From NCBI GenBank assembly GCA_002396645.1, contig DGYI01000058.1, forward strand, positions 1-11,554: a stretch of DNA of 11,554 nt, written 5' to 3'. The notes under the pieces are model-generated. The model did not search any database, was not told the DNA's origin, and saw only the letters and a list, made by a program, of their open reading frames with translations. Positions 5,744 to 11,554 of the stretch are shown here, piece after piece (position 1 is the stretch's first letter; the number at the start of each line of letters is the position of its first letter). The position numbers were made by a program, and so were the translations under genes. This DNA comes from Firmicutes bacterium UBA5010. Lineage in GTDB: Bacteria; Bacillota; Clostridia; Tissierellales; Sedimentibacteraceae.

Positions 5744-6112
5744 ATGGTACAAAATGAATCAAGATTAAGAGTTGCAGATAATTCGGGAGCTAAAGAAATA
5801 CTTGTTATAAGAGTAATGGGCGGCTCAAGCAGAAGATATGCAAATATTGGAGATATAATAGTTGCTGCAGTTAAATCGGCAACACCTGGTGGAGTTGTTA
5901 AGAAAGGTGACGTAGTAAAGGCTGTTGTAGTGAGAACTAAGAAAGGTGTAAGAAGAAACGATGGAACTTACATTAAGTTTGATGAAAATGCAGCAGTAAT
6001 TATAAAAGACGATAAAACACCTATAGGTACTCGTATATTTGGACCTATAACAAGAGAGTTAAGAGATGGAAACTTCATGAAAATAATCTCTTTGGCACCA
6101 GAAGTGCTATAA
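5744..6112 (+). CDS. rplN: 50S ribosomal protein L14
   Basis: 122 aa, exactly the common length. L14 lies at the subunit interface, contacts L19 and forms part of bridges to 16S rRNA; the silencing factor RsfS binds it in other bacteria. Start MVQNESRLRVADNSGAKE and signature AVVVRTKKGVRRNDGTYIKFDENAAVII (60-87) are diagnostic, followed by GTRIFGPITRELR. It is the first gene of the classical spc operon, but the 30-nt gap after rpsQ has no promoter or terminator, so it appears co-transcribed with the S10 part. GAAGGGAGG precedes the ATG. Confidence 0.97.
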   Translation: MVQNESRLRVADNSGAKEILVIRVMGGSSRRYANIGDIIVAAVKSATPGGVVKKGDVVKAVVVRTKKGVRRNDGTYIKFDENAAVIIKDDKTPIGTRIFGPITRELRDGNFMKIISLAPEVL

Positions 6113-6127
6113 TAGGAGGTGTATAGG

Positions 6128-6439
6128 ATGCACGTTAAGAAAGGCGATAAGGTTGTAGTTATTGCAGGTAAAGATAAAGGCAAATCAGGTAAAATACTTA
6201 CTTGTTTCCCTAAGAATAACAGAGTTGTGGTTGAAGGTGTAAACATGATAACAAAACACCAAAAAGCAACCAGAGATATGCAGCAAGCCGGTATAATACA
6301 CCAAGAAGGCTCTGTGAATGTATCAAATGTTATGCTTTACTGCGGAAAATGCAAACAAGGCGTAAGAACAGAAAAAAAAGTATTAGATAACGGTAAAAAA
6401 GTTAGAGTATGTAAAAAATGCGGCGAAATGTTCGAATAA
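6128..6439 (+). CDS. rplX: 50S ribosomal protein L24, zinc-ribbon (C+) form
   Basis: 103 aa. L24 initiates large subunit assembly and sits near the tunnel exit. A KOW motif is seen near the N-terminus (KGDKVVVIAGKDKGKSGKIL, 5-24), followed by RVVVEGVNM (32-40). The C-terminal part holds two CxxC pairs, Cys72/Cys75 (YCGKC) and Cys95/Cys98 (VCKKC), which should bind zinc. The version I recall from B. subtilis lacks these cysteines, while many Clostridia have them. The ATG at 6128 is chosen over the GTG at 6119, which lies inside the ribosome binding site TAGGAGGT (6113-6120). The gap after rplN is 15 nt. Confidence 0.96.
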   Translation: MHVKKGDKVVVIAGKDKGKSGKILTCFPKNNRVVVEGVNMITKHQKATRDMQQAGIIHQEGSVNVSNVMLYCGKCKQGVRTEKKVLDNGKKVRVCKKCGEMFE

Positions 6440-6462
6440 TACTCGAAGGGAGGTACATGTAG

Positions 6463-7005
6463 ATGGCTTCAAGATTACTTGAAACATATAAAAATAATGT
6501 AGTGCCGGCACTTGTTGAAACGTTCAAATATGATAGCGTAATGCAGGCACCAAAGATAGAAAAAATAACTATAAATATGGGAGTTGGCGAAGCAAAGGAT
6601 AATCAAAAATTCTTAGAATCAGCTCTTGAAGAAATGACGTTGATTGCTGGTCAAAAACCGGTTACAACAAAAGCGAAAAAATCTGTATCTAACTTCAAAA
6701 TAAGAGAAGGAATGGCTATAGGATGTAAAGTTACTCTTAGAGGAAACAGAATGTATGAGTTTCTTGATAAGTTAGTAAATATATCATTGCCGAGAGTTAG
6801 AGACTTCAGAGGGGTATCAAAAACTTCATTTGACGGAAGAGGAAACTACGCTTTAGGTATTAAAGAGCAATTGATTTTCCCGGAAATCAACTATGATAAA
6901 ATAGATAAATTAAGAGGTATGGACATAATTATAACGACAACTGCTAACACAGATGAAGAAGCAAGAGAACTATTAAAATTAATGGGTATGCCTTTTAGTA
7001 AGTAA
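6463..7005 (+). CDS. rplE: 50S ribosomal protein L5
   Basis: 180 aa, standard. L5 binds 5S rRNA with L18 and forms part of the central protuberance, touching P-site tRNA and S13. The sequence shows KIEKITINMGVGEA (31-44), the TLIAGQKPVTTKAKKSVSNFKIREG stretch (about 59-83), SLPRVRDFRGVS (108-119) and the C-terminal DEEARELLKLMGMPF. The ATG has AAGGGAGG about 12 nt upstream. In E. coli the S8 repressor site of the spc operon lies around the rplE start; I could not recognise such a site here. rpsN follows after 15 nt. Confidence 0.97.
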   Translation: MASRLLETYKNNVVPALVETFKYDSVMQAPKIEKITINMGVGEAKDNQKFLESALEEMTLIAGQKPVTTKAKKSVSNFKIREGMAIGCKVTLRGNRMYEFLDKLVNISLPRVRDFRGVSKTSFDGRGNYALGIKEQLIFPEINYDKIDKLRGMDIIITTTANTDEEARELLKLMGMPFSK

Positions 7006-7020
7006 GAGGAGGATTAAAAA

Positions 7021-7206
7021 TTGGCTAAAACATCTTTAAAAGTAAAACAAAGTAGAAAACAGAAGTTTTCCACAAGAGAGTATAGCAGATGTAAAATTTG
7101 CGGAAGACCTCATGCTTATTTAAGAAAATACGGAATTTGCCGTATATGCTTTAGAGAACTAGCATACAAGGGACAAATACCAGGAGTAAAGAAAGCTAGT
7201 TGGTAA
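7021..7206 (+). CDS. rpsN: 30S ribosomal protein S14, zinc-binding type Z
   Basis: 61 aa, the short zinc-binding form typical of Gram-positive bacteria; the zinc-free form is about 90-100 aa. S14 is in the head of the small subunit near S3 and S10. Two CxxC pairs, Cys24/Cys27 (CKIC) and Cys40/Cys43 (CRIC), form the zinc site, and the tail GQIPGVKKASW is diagnostic. The start is TTG at 7021, with AGAGGAGG about 9 nt upstream; the protein begins MAKTSLKVKQ as in relatives. Since this copy needs zinc, some relatives carry a zinc-free copy elsewhere; nothing in this window tells whether this organism does. Confidence 0.97.
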   Translation: MAKTSLKVKQSRKQKFSTREYSRCKICGRPHAYLRKYGICRICFRELAYKGQIPGVKKASW

Positions 7207-7236
7207 GAATTATAGAAATGGAAGGAGGTTACTTAC

Positions 7237-7635
7237 ATGGTAATGACAGATCCAATTGCAGATATGTTAACAAGAATTAGAAACAGTAATCATGCAAAAC
7301 ATGAATTTGTGGATATTCCTGCTTCTAAAATCAAAAAAGAAATAGCGACGATTTTATTAGAAGAAGGCTATATTAAGGGCTTTGATGTAATAGATGACGG
7401 CAAGCAAGGAATTATCAGAGTAGAATTAAAATATTCAAACAATAAAGAAAGAGTAATAACTGGTATAAAGAGAATTTCTAAGCCGGGACTAAGAGTATAT
7501 GTTCACAAGGATGAAACTCCGAAAGTTCTGGGAGGATTAGGAATCGCGGTTATTTCTACTTCTTCAGGTATTATGACAGACAGAAAAGCAAGAAAAAGCG
7601 GAATAGGCGGAGAAGTAATCTGCTACGTATGGTAA
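7237..7635 (+). CDS. rpsH: 30S ribosomal protein S8
   Basis: 132 aa, usual length. S8 is a primary binder of the 16S rRNA central domain and, in E. coli, the translational repressor of the spc operon. Features are MTDPIADMLTRIRN (3-16), IPASKIKKEIATILLEEGYI (27-46), and the C-terminal VISTSSGIMTDRKARKSGIGGEVICYVW (105-132), which contains the RNA-binding STSSG loop. The ATG at 7237 is 8 nt after AGGAGG (7223-7228); a second in-frame ATG two codons later is a possible alternative. It is followed by a 62-nt spacer containing a strong hairpin. Confidence 0.97.
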   Translation: MVMTDPIADMLTRIRNSNHAKHEFVDIPASKIKKEIATILLEEGYIKGFDVIDDGKQGIIRVELKYSNNKERVITGIKRISKPGLRVYVHKDETPKVLGGLGIAVISTSSGIMTDRKARKSGIGGEVICYVW

Positions 7636-7649
7636 TAAATAAATTAAAA

Positions 7650-7669
7650 CCAATTAACAGGTTAATTGG
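7650..7669 (+). promoter_or_regulatory. Perfect hairpin between rpsH and rplF
   Basis: CCAATTAA (7650-7657) pairs with TTAATTGG (7662-7669) around the loop CAGG; the outer two loop bases could also pair. It is followed by ACAGACAAAA, not a U-run, so it is not a terminator. It ends about 11 nt before the rplF ribosome binding site AAGGAGGTG (7681-7689). It might be a processing site, a stability element or a protein target; which one cannot be read from the sequence. It lacks an asymmetric internal loop of the kind S8 recognises. Confidence 0.6.
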
Positions 7670-7697
7670 ACAGACAAAATAAGGAGGTGCTGTACAA

Positions 7698-8237
7698 ATG
7701 TCAAGAATAGGATTAAAGCCGATAAACGTGCCTGGCAGTGTTGAGTTGAAAATCAGCGATAGTAATTATGCTACAGTAAAGGGACCAAAAGGTTCTTTAG
7801 AGCAACAGCTTTCAAAAATAATGACAATAGAAGTTTCAGAAGGCGTTATAAAGATTGCCAGACCAAATGATGAGAAACAAAGCAGATCATTACATGGCTT
7901 GACAAGAACTTTATTAAACAATATGATTGTAGGCGTAACAGACGGATACGAAAAGGTTCTTGAAATTGTTGGTGTTGGATATAGAGCACAAAAACAAGGT
8001 AATAAACTGGTATTAAGTTTAGGATATTCCCATCCCGTTGAAATGGAAGACCCTAGCGGAATAGAAACAGTAGTTGAAGGAACTAACAAAATTATAGTAA
8101 AAGGTATAGATAAACAACAGGTTGGAAACTATGCTGCGGTAATTAGAGATTGGAGAAGACCGGAACCATATAAGGGTAAAGGTATTAAATACTCTAATGA
8201 AGTAATTAGACGTAAAGCTGGTAAGACTGGTAAATAA
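7698..8237 (+). CDS. rplF: 50S ribosomal protein L6
   Basis: 179 aa, typical. L6 has two similar domains and lies near the sarcin-ricin loop and the factor-binding site. The start MSRIGLKPINVP, the first-domain TVKGPKGSLEQ (26-36), VGVGYRAQKQGNKLVLSLGYSHPVE (about 91-115) and the signature RRPEPYKGKGIKYSNEVIRRKAGKTGK (153-179) identify it. AAGGAGGTG (7681-7689) precedes the ATG. rplR follows after 19 nt. Confidence 0.97.
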   Translation: MSRIGLKPINVPGSVELKISDSNYATVKGPKGSLEQQLSKIMTIEVSEGVIKIARPNDEKQSRSLHGLTRTLLNNMIVGVTDGYEKVLEIVGVGYRAQKQGNKLVLSLGYSHPVEMEDPSGIETVVEGTNKIIVKGIDKQQVGNYAAVIRDWRRPEPYKGKGIKYSNEVIRRKAGKTGK

Positions 8238-8256
8238 CAGAAAGGAGTGAGTATTA

Positions 8257-8625
8257 GTGCTAAAAAAGGTAAATAGAAATAAAAAAAGAGTTGAAAGGCA
8301 CAACAAAATTAGAAATAAAATTGTAGGAACTCCTGAGAGACCAAGGCTAAATGTATATAGAAGCTCTAAGAATATATATGCTCAAATTATTGACGATGTA
8401 GCAGGCAATACTATTGCACAAGCTTCAACAAAGGACAAGGAAATAGCTGCTAAAGTTGCTGAGTTGACTAAAGTAGATGCAGCTAAGCTTATAGGAGCTG
8501 AGATTGCAAAAAGAGCACAAGAAAAGGGTATAAAATCTGTAGTGTTTGACAGAGGCGGATATTTATATCATGGTAGAGTAAAATCACTTGCAGAAGGTGC
8601 AAGAGAAAACGGACTTGATTTTTAA
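8257..8625 (+). CDS. rplR: 50S ribosomal protein L18
   Basis: 122 aa, starting at GTG. L18 binds 5S rRNA and, with L5, carries it into the central protuberance. The basic N-terminal arm (KKVNRNKKRVERHNKIRNKI) is followed by GTPERPRLNVYRSSKNIYAQIIDD (24-47), TLxxAST-like IAQASTKDKE (53-62) and the C-terminal VVFDRGGYLYHGRVKSLAEGARENGLDF (95-122). GTG at 8257 is supported by AAAGGAGTGA about 8 nt upstream and by lack of an in-frame ATG near the N-terminus. rpsE follows after 15 nt. Confidence 0.96.
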   Translation: MLKKVNRNKKRVERHNKIRNKIVGTPERPRLNVYRSSKNIYAQIIDDVAGNTIAQASTKDKEIAAKVAELTKVDAAKLIGAEIAKRAQEKGIKSVVFDRGGYLYHGRVKSLAEGARENGLDF

Positions 8626-8640
8626 TAAGGAGGAAAGGCA

Positions 8641-9150
8641 ATGGAACGTGGACGTATAGATGCAAATCAAATAGATGACATTAAAGAAAAAGTTATCAGC
8701 ATAAACCGTGTTACTAAAGTTGTTAAGGGTGGTAGAAACTTTAGATTCAGCGTTTTAGTAGTTGTTGGTGACGAGAACGGCCATGTAGGTATAGGAATGG
8801 CTAAGGCTATTGAAATACCAGATGCTATAAGAAAAGCTATCCAAGATGCTAAGAAAAGAATGATAGAAGTGCCATTAAAAAATACAACCGTACCTCATGA
8901 GATGGTTGGACGATTTGGTGCTGGAAGAGTTCTTATTAAACCTGCATCACAGGGTACTGGAATTATAGCCGGTGGACCTGTTCGTGCTGTATTAGAGCTT
9001 GCTGGAGTTAAGGACATAAGAACTAAATCTTTAGGATCAAACAATCCTAGAAATATGGTTAATGCGACGATGGAAGCCTTAAAATCCCTGAAAAAACCTG
9101 AAGATGTAGCTAGAATTAGAGGGAAATCAGTAGAAGAAATTTTAGGTTAA
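8641..9150 (+). CDS. rpsE: 30S ribosomal protein S5
   Basis: 169 aa, usual. S5 forms the mRNA entry site with S3 and S4 and affects decoding accuracy. The double-stranded RNA-binding N-terminal domain shows VISINRVTKVVKGGRNFRFSVLVVVGD (18-44), where the KVVKGGRNFRF loop (26-36) is the place of spectinomycin resistance changes in other species; it looks unaltered. GHVGIGMAKAIEIPDAIRKA (47-66) and the C-terminal domain with GTGIIAGGPVRAVLELAGVKDI (105-126) follow. Ribosome binding site AAGGAGG is directly upstream of the ATG. rpmD follows after 13 nt. Confidence 0.97.
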   Translation: MERGRIDANQIDDIKEKVISINRVTKVVKGGRNFRFSVLVVVGDENGHVGIGMAKAIEIPDAIRKAIQDAKKRMIEVPLKNTTVPHEMVGRFGAGRVLIKPASQGTGIIAGGPVRAVLELAGVKDIRTKSLGSNNPRNMVNATMEALKSLKKPEDVARIRGKSVEEILG

Positions 9151-9163
9151 GAGGTGAACGTTA

Positions 9164-9340
9164 ATGGCAACAATAAAAATAAAACAAACAAAAAGCTTAA
9201 TTGGTAAGACACCTGCTCAAAGAGCTACAATTAAAGCTTTAGGATTAAGAAAAATAAACCATGTTGTTGAACATGAAGATAATGCCGCTATAAGAGGTAT
9301 GATTTTTAAAGTTAAGCATATGGTAGAGGTTGTAGAATAG
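9164..9340 (+). CDS. rpmD: 50S ribosomal protein L30
   Basis: 58 aa, a short gene. L30 is a small one-domain large subunit protein, present in many but not all bacteria. Translation from the ATG gives MATIKIKQTKSLIGK, then TPAQRATIKALGLRKINHVV (16-35), which matches the family pattern of a strand, the SLIG turn and a helix with GLRK. The C-terminal part is IRGMIFKVKHMVEVVE. AGAGGTGA (9150-9157) provides the ribosome binding site. Position between rpsE and rplO is the canonical one for rpmD. Confidence 0.96.
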   Translation: MATIKIKQTKSLIGKTPAQRATIKALGLRKINHVVEHEDNAAIRGMIFKVKHMVEVVE

Positions 9341-9361
9341 AAACTATAAGGAGGTGTACAG

Positions 9362-9802
9362 ATGAAACTTCATGAATTAAGACCTAATCCTGGCAGTAAT
9401 AAAAACAGAAAGAGATTAGGAAGAGGTACAGCTTCAGGACAAGGTAAAACAGGCGGTAGAGGACAAGACGGACAAAAATCTCGTTCAGGCGGTGGTGTTA
9501 GACCAGGTTTTGAAGGTGGACAGATGCCTCTTTACAGAAGACTTCCAAAAAGAGGATTTACAAATATTTTTGCAACTGAGTATGCAGAAATAAATGTAGA
9601 AGTTTTAAATAGATTTGAAGATGGAGCAGAAATTACTCCAGAACTTTTAAAAGAAACAGGTATACTAAAGAGACAGCTGGACGGAGTAAAAGTTTTAGGA
9701 AACGGTGAAATAACAAAAAAACTAACGGTAAAAGCGAATAAATTTAGTAAATCTGCAGTTGAAAAAATTGAAGCTGCCGGTGGAAAAGTAGAGGTGATCT
9801 AA
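9362..9802 (+). CDS. rplO: 50S ribosomal protein L15
   Basis: 146 aa, normal. L15 is a late-assembly protein with a long, glycine- and arginine-rich N-terminal extension that threads through 23S rRNA. It starts MKLHELRPNPGSNKNRKRLGRGTASGQGKTGGRG and continues with SRSGGGVRPGFEGGQMPLYRRLPKRGF (40-66). The C-terminal globular part ends KVLGNGEITKKLTVKANKFSKSAVEKIEAAGGKVEVI. In the extension GRGQDGQKSRSGG the QD pair stands where HK is common in relatives, a mild change. AAGGAGGTG lies upstream of the ATG. Its TAA (9800-9802) directly abuts the secY start. Confidence 0.97.
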   Translation: MKLHELRPNPGSNKNRKRLGRGTASGQGKTGGRGQDGQKSRSGGGVRPGFEGGQMPLYRRLPKRGFTNIFATEYAEINVEVLNRFEDGAEITPELLKETGILKRQLDGVKVLGNGEITKKLTVKANKFSKSAVEKIEAAGGKVEVI

Positions 9803-11071
9803 TTGTTTGAAACAATGAGAAATGCTTGGAAAATACCTGATTTACGTAAAAAAATACTTTTTACCCTTATGATGATAGTAGTATACAGACTTGGTTCTGT
9901 TATACCGGTGCCATTTATAAATCGTGAAATAGTTGAGGGTATGTTTTCAGGTTCAAGCGCAGGAATTTTAGACTTCTTTGACCTTATGGCCGGAGGAGCA
10001 TTTAAAGACTTTACAATATTTGCGCTTAATATTTATCCTTACATTACATCATCGATTATTCTTCAATTATTAGCAATAGCTATTCCTAAGCTTGAAGAAA
10101 TTTTCAAGCGTGAAGATGGAAAGAAGAAGATGGGTCAGTATACTAGATATTTAACAGTTGTATTGGCATTGATTCAAGCTTTAGCTTACAGTATAGGATT
10201 TTTCAATCAAGCAATAATTAATAAAAGCTTTTTGTCAATCTCGGTTGTAGTTTTAGTATTAACAGCGGGTACAGCATTTTTGATGTGGTTAGGTGAGCAA
10301 ATAACAGACAAAGGAATTGGAAACGGTATATCAATAATAATATTTGCAGGTATAGTATCAAGAATGCCTCATGATATTGGTAGTACAATATATTTGTTCA
10401 GTGTTGGAACAGTAAAAATTTATGAAATATTAATTTTCTTAGTTTTTGCATTTCTCATCATAGTAGGAGTCATTGCTATACAACAAGCTGAAAGAAAAGT
10501 TACCGTTCAATATGCAAAAAGAGTTGTAGGTAGAAAAATGTATGGGGGTCAAAGCACTCATATACCAATGAAAGTGCTTATGGCAGGAGTTATGCCGGTT
10601 ATATTTGCATCAACATTCTTGCAAATACCGCAAACATTAGCATTTTTCATTCCGAGCTGGGCACCTGGATTGACTAAGTGGTTTTCAGCTAACGGAAATC
10701 CGGGAATATGGATTTATTCGGTAGTGAATATATTGGTTATTGTATTTTTCACTTACTTCTATACGGCAATACAATTTAATCCTTTTGAATATGCGAATAA
10801 TTTAAAAGATAACGGCGGATTTATACCGGGAATCAGACCTGGAAGACCAACAGCAGAATACTTAAGCAAGGTTTTAAACAGAGTAACAATCGTCGGAGCT
10901 ATATCACTTGCTTTTATAGCATCTATACCGACATTAGTATTTGCGTTTACAAACTTAAAAGTAAACTTTGGCGGTACTTCACTATTGATCGTTACAGGTG
11001 TTGCTTTAGAAACTATGAAACAGATGGAAGCTCATATGTTGATGAGACATTATAAAGGATTTTTAAAATAA
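9803..11071 (+). CDS. secY: Protein translocase subunit SecY
   Basis: 422 aa, starting at TTG. SecY is the pore of the SecYEG channel in the cytoplasmic membrane, moving unfolded proteins across or into the membrane with SecA or the ribosome. About ten hydrophobic segments are visible, at roughly 18-38, 70-95, 115-135, 144-164, 173-187, 206-227, 258-282, 303-325, 361-382 and 390-405. The plug region GILDFFDLMAGGAF (54-67), the signature ITDKGIGNGISIIIFAGI (167-184), and the cytosolic loops with RKVTVQYAKR (231-240) and FIPGIRPGRPT (340-350), contact sites for ribosome and SecA, are present. The start abuts rplO with no gap, and GAGGTGA (9791-9797) lies inside rplO, so translation is probably coupled. 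The protein begins MFETMRNAWKIPDLRKKI as expected. Confidence 0.97.
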   Translation: MFETMRNAWKIPDLRKKILFTLMMIVVYRLGSVIPVPFINREIVEGMFSGSSAGILDFFDLMAGGAFKDFTIFALNIYPYITSSIILQLLAIAIPKLEEIFKREDGKKKMGQYTRYLTVVLALIQALAYSIGFFNQAIINKSFLSISVVVLVLTAGTAFLMWLGEQITDKGIGNGISIIIFAGIVSRMPHDIGSTIYLFSVGTVKIYEILIFLVFAFLIIVGVIAIQQAERKVTVQYAKRVVGRKMYGGQSTHIPMKVLMAGVMPVIFASTFLQIPQTLAFFIPSWAPGLTKWFSANGNPGIWIYSVVNILVIVFFTYFYTAIQFNPFEYANNLKDNGGFIPGIRPGRPTAEYLSKVLNRVTIVGAISLAFIASIPTLVFAFTNLKVNFGGTSLLIVTGVALETMKQMEAHMLMRHYKGFLK

Positions 11072-11102
11072 AATTTAAAAGTCAAAATTGAGGAAGTATA
11101 TA

Positions 11103-11554
11103 ATGAGAGCTATATTATTGGGACCTCCTGGTGCAGGAAAAGGCACACAGGCAGAAACTATAGTAAAAGAATTTAATGTTTTGCATATTTCTACCGGAGA
11201 TATATTCAGAAAGAATATAAAAGAAGAAACAGAACTGGGGAAAAAAGTTAAAGAATATCTTGATAAAGGCTTGTTAGTACCTGATGCACTGACTATTGAA
11301 ATTGTAAAAGACAGACTTTTGCAGGATGATTGTAAAAAAGGATTCTTACTTGATGGTTTTCCGAGAACTATTGAACAAGCAGATGCTTTGGATAAAGTTC
11401 TTAGTGACATGGGACATAAATTAGACTATGTTGTAAACATTGAAGTAGATTCAAAATTGCTGATAGACAGGGCTGTTGGAAGAAGAATATGTAAAGACTG
11501 CGGTCAAACATATCATGTAATATATAATAAGCCATCACATGAAGATATCTGCGA
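11103..11554 (+). CDS. adk: Adenylate kinase, 5' part, cut by window end
   Basis: 150 codons plus two bases are present; the gene continues past the window. Adenylate kinase interconverts ATP + AMP and 2 ADP in the cytoplasm. Visible are the Walker A loop GPPGAGKGT (7-15) with Lys13, the AMP-binding ISTGDIFR (29-36), and DGFPRT (84-89) with Arg88. In the lid, Arg127-Arg128 precede Cys130, Cys133 and Cys150, three of the four ligands of the zinc site found in Gram-positive enzymes; the fourth would lie past the end. Start at ATG 11103 after a weaker binding site GAGGAAG (11090-11096). The 31-nt gap after secY has no terminator. The secY-adk order is typical for Firmicutes, where map and infA usually follow. 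Confidence 0.96.
   Translation, partial: MRAILLGPPGAGKGTQAETIVKEFNVLHISTGDIFRKNIKEETELGKKVKEYLDKGLLVPDALTIEIVKDRLLQDDCKKGFLLDGFPRTIEQADALDKVLSDMGHKLDYVVNIEVDSKLLIDRAVGRRICKDCGQTYHVIYNKPSHEDIC

Noticed and set aside
6119..6127. GTG at 6119 as the start of rplX
   Set aside because: The codon is part of the ribosome binding site TAGGAGGT, and ATG at 6128 gives the family N-terminus MHVKKGDKV.
11099..11104. TATAAT overlapping the adk start as a promoter
   Set aside because: No -35 box at 16-18 bp upstream, and transcription would start inside the coding region.
11075..11410. Minus-strand open frame opposite adk, and similar ones opposite rplD, rpsC, rplF and others
   Set aside because: They lie antisense to strongly conserved genes and their products are typical antisense translations rich in Ser/Phe/Leu, with no ribosome binding site.
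1..11554. CRISPR arrays, tRNA or rRNA genes, insertion sequences, phage or defence genes
   Set aside because: No direct repeat array, cloverleaf, transposase or non-housekeeping protein was found; the cluster is canonical and uninterrupted.

Overview
The window is the S10–spc ribosomal protein superoperon of an AT-rich (low-GC) Gram-positive bacterium. All genes lie on the + strand in the order S10-L3-L4-L23-L2-S19-L22-S3-L16-L29-S17-L14-L24-L5-S14-S8-L6-L18-S5-L30-L15-SecY-Adk. Several traits point to Firmicutes: adk directly after secY, a short four-cysteine S14, a zinc-ribbon (four-cysteine) L24, strong AGGAGG-type ribosome binding sites, and GTG/TTG starts on five genes. An anaerobic Clostridia/Tissierellia-like organism is my best guess, but that placement is an inference without database comparison.

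Positions 1-434 hold no supported gene. They carry a rho-independent terminator for whatever lies upstream (36-67), a near-perfect vegetative promoter with an extended -10 (78-106), and a leader of about 320 nt. The leader ends in a dense run of stem-loops (296-418) stopping just before the rpsJ ribosome binding site. Positions 435-5713 are the S10 operon proper (rpsJ to rpsQ). Positions 5744-11071 are the spc operon (rplN to secY). Positions 11103-11554 are the first 150 codons of adk, cut by the window edge. No internal terminator or convincing internal promoter was seen, so the whole region is probably one long transcript.

Spacing is tight: the genes overlap, abut, or lie within about 33 nt of each other, except at three junctions, rpsJ-rplC (93 nt), rplW-rplB (74 nt) and rpsH-rplF (62 nt). 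Each of these longer spacers contains inverted-repeat structure with no U-tract, so they look like RNA elements rather than terminators.

Functionally, 21 of the 23 genes encode ribosomal proteins of both subunits, including those lining the peptide exit tunnel (L4, L22, L23, L24, L29), the peptidyl transferase neighbourhood (L2, L3, L16) and the decoding/mRNA entry region (S3, S5). SecY is the protein-conducting channel that docks on that tunnel exit, and Adk maintains adenylate balance. I see no mobile element, CRISPR array, RNA gene or novel protein system. The content worth a second look is the non-coding RNA structure.
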